From Glandiceps talaboti (Eukaryota; Hemichordata; Enteropneusta; Spengelidae): 64,000 bases of DNA. This document shows positions 57,701 through 64,000 of the stretch, in pieces. Numbering within the stretch: position 1 is the first letter of the stretch; every line of letters starts with the position of its first letter. The stretch lies in the NCBI RefSeq assembly GCF_964340395.1, contig NC_135555.1:7769431-7833430 (forward strand), given 5' to 3'. The notes under the pieces were generated by a model. That model searched no databases. It had not been told where the DNA came from and saw nothing but the letters and a program-made list of their open reading frames with translations. A program made the translations under genes and the position numbers.

Positions 57701-60700
57701 ATAAATATGTAATACAAAGGAAACTAAAATATAGTAAGATAAAAGTTAAAGAATTTAACAAACCTGGACGTCAGAATTTAGTGTGATTGACTATATCAGC
57801 ATGTGGAAAGACGGTGATAATGAATTGGGGAGACAAAGTAACTGTGTACAGACTACAGTATAGGTGACAGCCAAGTGTCATTATCGTAAACCACACCATC
57901 TTTCCTTGCACCATCCAGGACGCACTTCAACTCACAGGGGCGTGTAATATTTCATAGATTGTTGTTTTCCAGGTCTACAGACTAAATATAACAACCTTTG
58001 AATATATATTCCTACCTGTATAGGGAAAGAGAGTATACGTAGTACTATAGATCGATACATTTGTAGCAGCGAGATTCGTATGATATTTTCCTAAGAAAAC
58101 GGAAATCTAAGCAATAATACACACCCCTGTGCTTCAACTTTGTTATTTCACTGTGTCATGTAAGAAATAACAGCTATGGTTTGCAAGAATGTGTTAATTA
58201 TAAAGAAAAGTCTTTTCTTTGCTTTTGATCAAATATACATATTGATATTTTGATATTTATATAACATTTCTGTTTGATATGCAAAACAGCAAATATGTAT
58301 GCAAACCCCCAGTGTATCCTGTGTAATAATAACACTACAGTTTAGAAAAAAAATTTCATCGATAATATAGTGTCTTTGATGTCAGTACAAGTTCACACTG
58401 GTGACAGCTGTCTATTTGTGCGGTGGTTTCTGAAGTCACATTGAATCTTGCTGAAGTCATGATGTCAAGTCATGCCTCAATACATGTGAACTGTTAGTGA
58501 TTACTGTATATCACATCTACTATAATCTAGATGTTTTATAATTACATAACATACTTTAAAGTTGTTTTTCATTCAGCCCATTGTAAATGGTTATTTATAG
58601 ACATAGCCTTGAGTCAATATACTATCTATTAGTATCTTTAAATTCATGTGATTACAAATTTATGAAAACTATGACTACAGAACAAAGTCAATAATGTAAA
58701 TCAACTGGACAAATTTGGAACTGCTTTAGCTATGTTGCTATATCTTATAAGCTTAATCTAGTCCCTTTTTACGGTTACGATTTACACCTCCACTCATGTT
58801 TAAAGACCACGTTGGCATTCAGACTAGCTATATCTAGACTCTGTCCTACTTCACATTAGCTTGGGTCAAAGGGCTGATACTTGGAGGCCAACTTTTCCCC
58901 TCCTGCTTATAGATTAAGACAGTTTTGAAATGTGGTATGGTTCCAGGCTAAAAAGCTGAAGCCTAAGGTTTGAATCCAACAAATATCCCATAATCCACTT
59001 TTAAGGTCTATGATGTTGTGTCTTCACCAGTTACATAAAACTAGTAAACTGGTAAATTGTGACAGAACTGGTAAATATCTTCAAAATTTGAAGAAAAAGC
59101 TGAAAATGCATAAGTTAATATGTATTCTTCTGTCAGTAGCCATTTTGATGGCAACTAAATGCTATCAACTTTGGAAGCAACCACTACAATATAAACTAAA
59201 TACAGCAAATATAGATAAACCCCCTCATTGTCATGCAATCTAGTGCCTTGTATTCATCAAACAGCATTGCATGCCTAATATATATTAATTGTAAATAATA
59301 GAGTCATACTATACATGTAGATTTTTTATCCTTAGCTTTGTCACTTTGCTGTTGGATTTAGCAAGATATTTGCCTGTCTGAGATATAACATACTGGCTTT
59401 TCAGACTTGGCTATCTGACACAACATACTGGGTTTCTGGCATTGTCATGCCAAATGGCCAACTTCTGTAGGTGACTTCGATGACAGTCATCTTGCCCACA
59501 GGAGATATAGCTTAGAATCCAGTTGTGTGGACATTTTCAGCTCTTGCCTCTCCCCTACTAATGGTATTTTGATAGCAGCCATTCACTTCACAAAAAGGCA
59601 CGAACGACTGTCAACAGTCTAAGGAGATGACTGTCTGGATCATCCAATAGTGAAGTGTCTAAGCTACCGGATGACTGCGTTGTCAAGAAGACGTTTCACA
59701 AAACCGAAAATACACTTCAATATCAAAATTCAAAATTTGCAATAAATGAGTCATTAATTTGATAAATAGAAATTATCAATTTTCATGTTTACTTTAATAT
59801 TTATCAGTTTATGATCACTAAAGTCTTTATGTTTTATGTCAAATGTACACCAAGATAATAAGCCGTAGGTAAAGTTCCAAAGGAAGTCTGTGTTTATGTT
59901 GATGTTTTAAACATTACAAGTCAGAAAAGACTTAAAAAACAAGACTTCCAGTTGTTTGGTTCAATAACATCATGTTTACATCCTCCTATAACTTAGGTGA
60001 TATTATTACAAGTACATGTAAATATCCTGGTCACTAGTCTGTTTACTGTGTTGTTGTGTAGGAGGAGGATACACAGGACATAACAATGCAGGGTAAACAG
60101 CTGGTGCTACCTTGTCACAGGAATGGAGGTGGATATGTTGTAGAGCAATGCCCTGTAATGAGTTACAAGTCAGCAGATTTTGACTCATCTGCCCTCCACA
60201 GACTGCAGCTTATGAGTTATAATGTTCCATTTAGGTAAAGCACACCATGGCCTAGATTCTATGCTTGTAGTTGATTTAGCTATGTTAGTCACACAGTAAA
60301 AAATCTTGACTAAGTACTTTAAGTTTACCAAGTAAACCTAGGGAGAATTACTGAAAGCATAATCATTTGTCCAAATTGAATAAGTCTGAATTCCACCCAC
60401 CACACTCCCACACACATCAGTAAATAAACAGATGCCCCAGTGAGAGAAAATATGAATTGCATGTATCCATAGAGTACAGTCTAGAGGCTATCTGTGGCTT
60501 TGATTATCTCTTCTCATTAGAAAGAACTTGAGATTTGAAGCTATAGATAGCATCTAGACTATCCATACAGTAATTCTGTAGTTTAGAGAGTTAAATAAAG
60601 GTACACATGTACATATATCTTATATGCAACAGGTGGTAACAAGTATGTACCATCCCAATACCACAAAGATAAAACCTGTCTCTGAAATAGAAGAATTAAG

Positions 60701-63561
60701 TCATGCCACAAAGTCTGCAAAGTCTTACACTCAGCTACTATTATTATCATATTATACCTATTTTAAGTATAATTTTATGACATCAATATAACTCATGAAT
60801 GGATATTACCCTGATTTAATTATTATCCATAAATTTATAAGTCAAAACTCAAATGATAACCAACCCTACATAGTCTACATTTAGACCATACTCAGACAGA
60901 CTAGCCTGTACTGACAACAGGTGTCATGTATTTGTCATCTTTAAACAAACAAACCAATCTGCTTGTTTCCTCAAAGGTTACACATTAAAAACATGTAATT
61001 CCCATGACCTTTAGCCTTAGATGTCGTGCTTGTCATGTTAGTAGAGTAATGAACAAAGGAGATATATATATATAATACACTATCTGGAGTCAACACTCCT
61101 TCCCTCCTTGGAATCCATCTGTGCTGATGAGTTCCTGGAAGACTAACACTATTTTTTTGTGCGTAAACTTTATTACTTATATATATCTTTCAGGGGAATC
61201 AGTTTTGCTAAAACTTCACACACCTTGCTATCTCACAAATGACGGATTGAAAGCATACATGATACACTTGGGCAAGTCTATGATTCAAGGGTAACTTATT
61301 CCAAGATAAAGTTATATGTCGCCTCTATGAAGAACAACACATCACAGATTTGGGGCTAGAGACACAAACAGTTAGACCTGTCCTCATGTGGAATGTTGAA
61401 TCAGTTCCAAATCTTATCAAATTGATTCTCCTGTCCCGATATTCACTAAAACCAGTTTGAACCAATTCAGTTGAATCAATTCAAAACAACCCCAGAATCA
61501 GCTCAAACTTCCCCCTCCCCAGGGGATGGTTTTGATCTGGGGCAAAGTAAATCAATTCAGAACCAAAGCAAAGGCAACGTAAATCAGTTTAATTACATTG
61601 CTCAGTTTTTGCATTGGGACTGAAACCATTTGAAAACAATTTGACTGAATAAATTTATTCAGTACTGGTGGCCACCAGCCAAAAAGTACAAACCTTAAAT
61701 ATACAAAAAAGGAATGGATCACTAGAAAATAACAAATTCAGTACTGCTGTCAAACTCAATGAATATAAGTAAGGGGCCAGAATCTCATAAGGTTACCAAA
61801 TTCAAGATTTTTTAACAGATTTTGTTTGGTTTAATGAATAATCTTTAAACATACATATTGAAACTATGATGACTATGAACAAAAAATGCAACATTCTTCT
61901 TTTGTTTATTTTCATTAACCATATACTTTTAACTATTCAAAAGATATTATGCAACAACAAATAAAGCAAAAAAAAACATCTTATCTCTAACTACCTACAT
62001 ACCTGTTTTGAAGTGAATGTTTAATATCAGCACCTAATATTTAATGTTTTCATTAGGTACTCTGAGTGTAGTAGGTATGTGTAACCATTGCCCCTGGTGT
62101 GATAACGTCTTCTAATTAGTCATGTCAGTTGTTTGATACTATCTCACCTGGTAATTCGTACTATCCTGTGTAGCCAGCAAACACATGAACTTTACTCTAG
62201 ATTACTTGAAGGATGACACAGCATTCATAAATCCTGTACTGTCCGCACAGTATTATTTGTAAGCTAAACTGGGATGTCTTAGTTTATTGTATTCAAAATT
62301 TGTCTTTATTATTCTCCAAGATAGTTCTTTGTTCTAACTAGGAAAATAAAAGAAACATAGAGTTTTGTCACAGTGAGTCCAGGATGATTAGTGACAAAAT
62401 TTATTGTGCCAAGAATTAAAATATTTTCCTGTTGAGTGAAGACAAAGTATTGCACATTTATACCTTTACAAGCGTAAAGAAAATGATCAAAGAAAAATTG
62501 AGCATTTGACTCATATTTTGAATACCACGGAGTCAATGGCATGCATAGACTGTAAGATACAATGTGTTGTTTCACCCTCACCAGCCTGTGGTATGTAAGG
62601 GCCCTGAAATTGACACAAAGTACGCATAACACTGATGTGCGAGGGCGTCTCTTAACGGCGTACCTTCCAGACTAAGACATGTATTGTTGTGGTCATAGAA
62701 AACAACAACAAAATGAAAATTCTTTCTGTTAGAATTAGACTCTAAGATGCGTCGTGACGTTTCGCCCTCACCGGCCTCCTCTGTTAGGGGTTGGCTGATG
62801 TTTGAGGGCCCCCGTCACAGTGAACCTTACAGACTATGTTAGAATATGTCCAACATTTTGCACTTCATTAAAGGTGAAACCTATTCTTTTATATTCTGAT
62901 TTACAGACCCAGTAGAACGGATTTGGTATGACAATGGCCAGGTACTGCCAATAATCTTGGAAACCAGTAATAAAGCTTCTCATATGATTGTTACTTATAT
63001 TCTTGCCATATTATCCAGTGAAGTGTTAGGATACCGCGATGTTGAAGTATTGCATTCACCAGGACCAATGGACATTGATTCTGTCATGCAACGACTCACT
63101 GGATGTCCATCAACAAATATCTGGTAAGTGTAATTGTCAAGTTACATTTACTTCTGTTCAATAATTGCGGCTAATCAGCATACTCATTTATTTATATCAA
63201 CAAGTGTTCATAAATACAAGCGAGGAAAAAAATCAGCTAATCGTTTCTGAAATTGGGTTTTCTTGTTCGAAAAGAAATTAAGATTTCTGTATTTTCTCTG
63301 CACTGATATTACTTGAATGATACATGTGTATATATTATATGTGGGTTTTATTCATGAAAATCATATTGTCATATTACATCATCTAAATAACATAGGAATG
63401 CCACACCTTTATAAAAACAAAAGATTGGGAAGTATTGCACTATAGATGGTGCTGTGTAATATACCAACTTGCAATTTGGTCACTGATCCTAGAAGAGAGC
63501 CTTGCAGATATGCACACATTGTTCATGATATCTGGTTTGTTCAATGATTTTGAGAAAATGG

Positions 63562-63629
<68 letters not shown>

Positions 63630-63835
63630 ACATGGAAATAATCTTTATATATAAATGCATGTGTTTTTTTTCCAACTAAAAATCACAGGCAATGTAATGA
63701 TAGGAATGTGGTTGATATTCCAATATCAATGCTCAGTACTGAAGTCTGGTTGAATATGATAACTGAAGACTCAGCAGATGATTGGGTGGATACAGGATTT
63801 GTGGTACGTGCAGGACAATTGGGACCAGGTGGCAG
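52107..63835 (+). CDS. Gene C: secreted or membrane protein with possible periplasmic-binding-like domain (partial)
   Basis: Three phase-compatible exons: 52107-52260 (phase 1 out), 62907-63123 (1 in, 2 out) and 63689-63835 (2 in, 2 out). The gene runs past the window. Exon 1 encodes a signal peptide (hydrophobic FFLVFLPLLTSYITLA) then Asn-rich sequence and KCLADRP. Exon 2 gives DPVERIWYDNGQVLPIIL and ILAILSSEVLGYRDVEVL; exon 3 gives VVDIPISMLSTEVWLNMI and ends GQLGPGGR. The 'IL..EVLGY.DVEV' stretch recalls glycine-betaine-type (OpuAC) substrate-binding proteins, a resemblance seen by eye only. If right, it is an extracellular ligand-binding domain of a receptor or secreted protein. The 10.6-kb intron makes the exon 1 link an inference from phase and order. 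Confidence 0.55.
52591..52848 (-). mobile_element. LINE-type retrotransposon fragment (C-terminal RT finger)
   Basis: 85 codons read PVEDRLCTHCKEIEDERHHL, then IHCKLYTKQREKMF. C-x2-C-x9-H-x4-C after 'EDR' and before an amphipathic tail is the zinc-binding region found at the C-terminus of many non-LTR reverse transcriptases. No reverse transcriptase core is seen upstream on this strand, so it is a 5'-truncated copy inside gene C intron 1. Confidence 0.55.
53170..53341. mobile_element. Foldback MITE in gene C intron 1
   Basis: Arms of about 70 bp: GTAGACTTGAAGGACTAGAA and GCTATCCTAACTGACATTCT at the left pair with AGAATGTCTGTTAGGATAGC and AGTCCTTTGAGTCTAC at the right. The loop of about 50 bp is AT-rich. 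No ORF. Confidence 0.75.
53691..54075 (-). other. Overlapping minus-strand ORFs, status unknown
   Basis: Two overlapping open frames of 63 and 91 codons, rich in Cys and hydrophobic residues. They match no family I recognise, show no clear splice sites, and include a perfect hairpin at 53978-54010 (ATAGACAGTGG against CCACTGTCTAT). I do not consider them a supported gene. Confidence 0.15.
54640..54792. repeat. (TATG)n followed by (CTGT)n
   Basis: About 15 TATG units (54640-54699) and about 16 CTGT units (54728-54792), separated by about 28 bp. Two adjacent tetranucleotide arrays in gene C intron 1. Confidence 0.95.
54843..57932. other. Gene C intron 1, unannotated middle part
   Basis: 3 kb, very AT-rich, with no exon, RNA gene or repeat family that I can support. 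A perfect 14-bp-arm hairpin (CATGGATGTATTAG with CTAATACATCCATG) lies at 55101-55133. Confidence 0.5.
57933..58131. mobile_element. hAT-type MITE, copy 2
   Basis: 199-bp element with terminal inverted repeats CACAGGGGCGTGTAATATT and (reverse complement of the end) CACAGGGGTGTGTATTATT. Perfect 8-bp target-site duplication CTTCAACT lies at 57925-57932 and 58132-58139. It is the same family as 22626-22815 and is non-autonomous: no ORF. Confidence 0.9.
58140..62906. other. Gene C intron 1, distal part
   Basis: 4.8 kb without a convincing exon. It holds a foldback of about 80 bp at 60479-60559 (GTCTAGAGGCTATCTGTGGC against GCTATAGATAGCATCTAGAC) and a C-rich stretch near 61510. An open stretch at 60060-60233 has an acceptor-like start and a donor but does not fit the phases of the neighbouring exons. 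Confidence 0.45.
63562..63630. repeat. (GTT)n microsatellite in gene C intron 2
   Basis: About 22 trinucleotide GTT units, 59 bp upstream of the exon 3 start at 63689. It is read as poly-Cys in one frame, which is not a real coding sequence. Confidence 0.95.
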
Positions 63836-64000
63836 GTAAGAAATGATTTGTTGATTGGGTGGTTGGTTGGTTGGGGGTACCAGGTGACATGTAAGAGATG
63901 ATCGGACTTGATTGGTTGGGACAGGATTATAGATCAGGTGGAAGGTAAGAAATGATGAGATGATTGGTTAGGACAGGATTAAGACCAGATGGTAAGTAAG

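Noticed and set aside
60060-60233. Possible gene C exon (acceptor TTGTGTAG, donor TTTAG|GTAAAG)
   Set aside because: Its frame fits phase 0 in and 2 out, while exon 1 leaves phase 1 and the 62907 exon needs phase 1; including it creates stops.
63435-63641. ORF with a poly-Cys tail
   Set aside because: Produced by the (GTT)n microsatellite in an intron.

Overview
The window looks like nuclear DNA of a metazoan, most likely a marine invertebrate. It is AT-rich, its protein-coding exons are split by canonical GT-AG introns, and it holds many short inverted-repeat elements, minisatellites and microsatellites, one probable LINE fragment, and a clear animal-type PARP2 gene. I cannot name the species from sequence alone.

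The first half (about 0.8-34.2 kb, + strand) holds two tandem paralogous genes, called A (800-19856) and B (25677-34195). Each has small N-terminal exons with a CVGC motif, one giant core exon (5.3 kb in A, 6.1 kb in B), and small C-terminal exons ending in a single C-terminal zinc finger. The core exons carry SF2 helicase motifs in an unusual order: DEAH, then TATP, a zinc ribbon, a GR..R motif VI, and the Walker A motif (GKTGT) last. A glycosyltransferase-like domain with an ADDN motif follows. This layout matches the GREB1 family (circularly permuted SF2 helicase plus TET-associated glycosyltransferase, TAGT), but here the ATPase motifs look intact. Gene A splices with consistent phases into 2138 codons. 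The first exon of gene B is cut short by half of an inverted-repeat element, and its join to the next exon does not keep the reading frame, so its N-terminus is unresolved.

Intron 4 of gene A (about 8 kb) contains a 51-bp minisatellite of about 45 units. A foldback element built from a 20-bp palindrome is inserted in it. The A-B intergenic region (19.9-25.6 kb) holds several MITEs, one with an 8-bp target-site duplication typical of hAT elements.

From 37.5 to 50.9 kb (- strand) lies a complete PARP2 gene: 16 exons, 732 codons, phases consistent throughout. Unlike vertebrate PARP2, it has two WWE domains ahead of WGR, the helical regulatory domain and the ART catalytic domain. Part of its exon 11, with the splice donor, is repeated in tandem in the next intron; two of the copies offer in-frame alternative donors.

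A short head-to-head interval separates PARP2 from gene C (52107 to beyond the window end, + strand). Gene C has a signal-peptide exon and, after a 10.6-kb intron, exons that may encode a periplasmic-binding-protein-like ectodomain. The long intron holds a LINE fragment, MITEs and tetranucleotide arrays. No tRNA, rRNA or CRISPR was seen.
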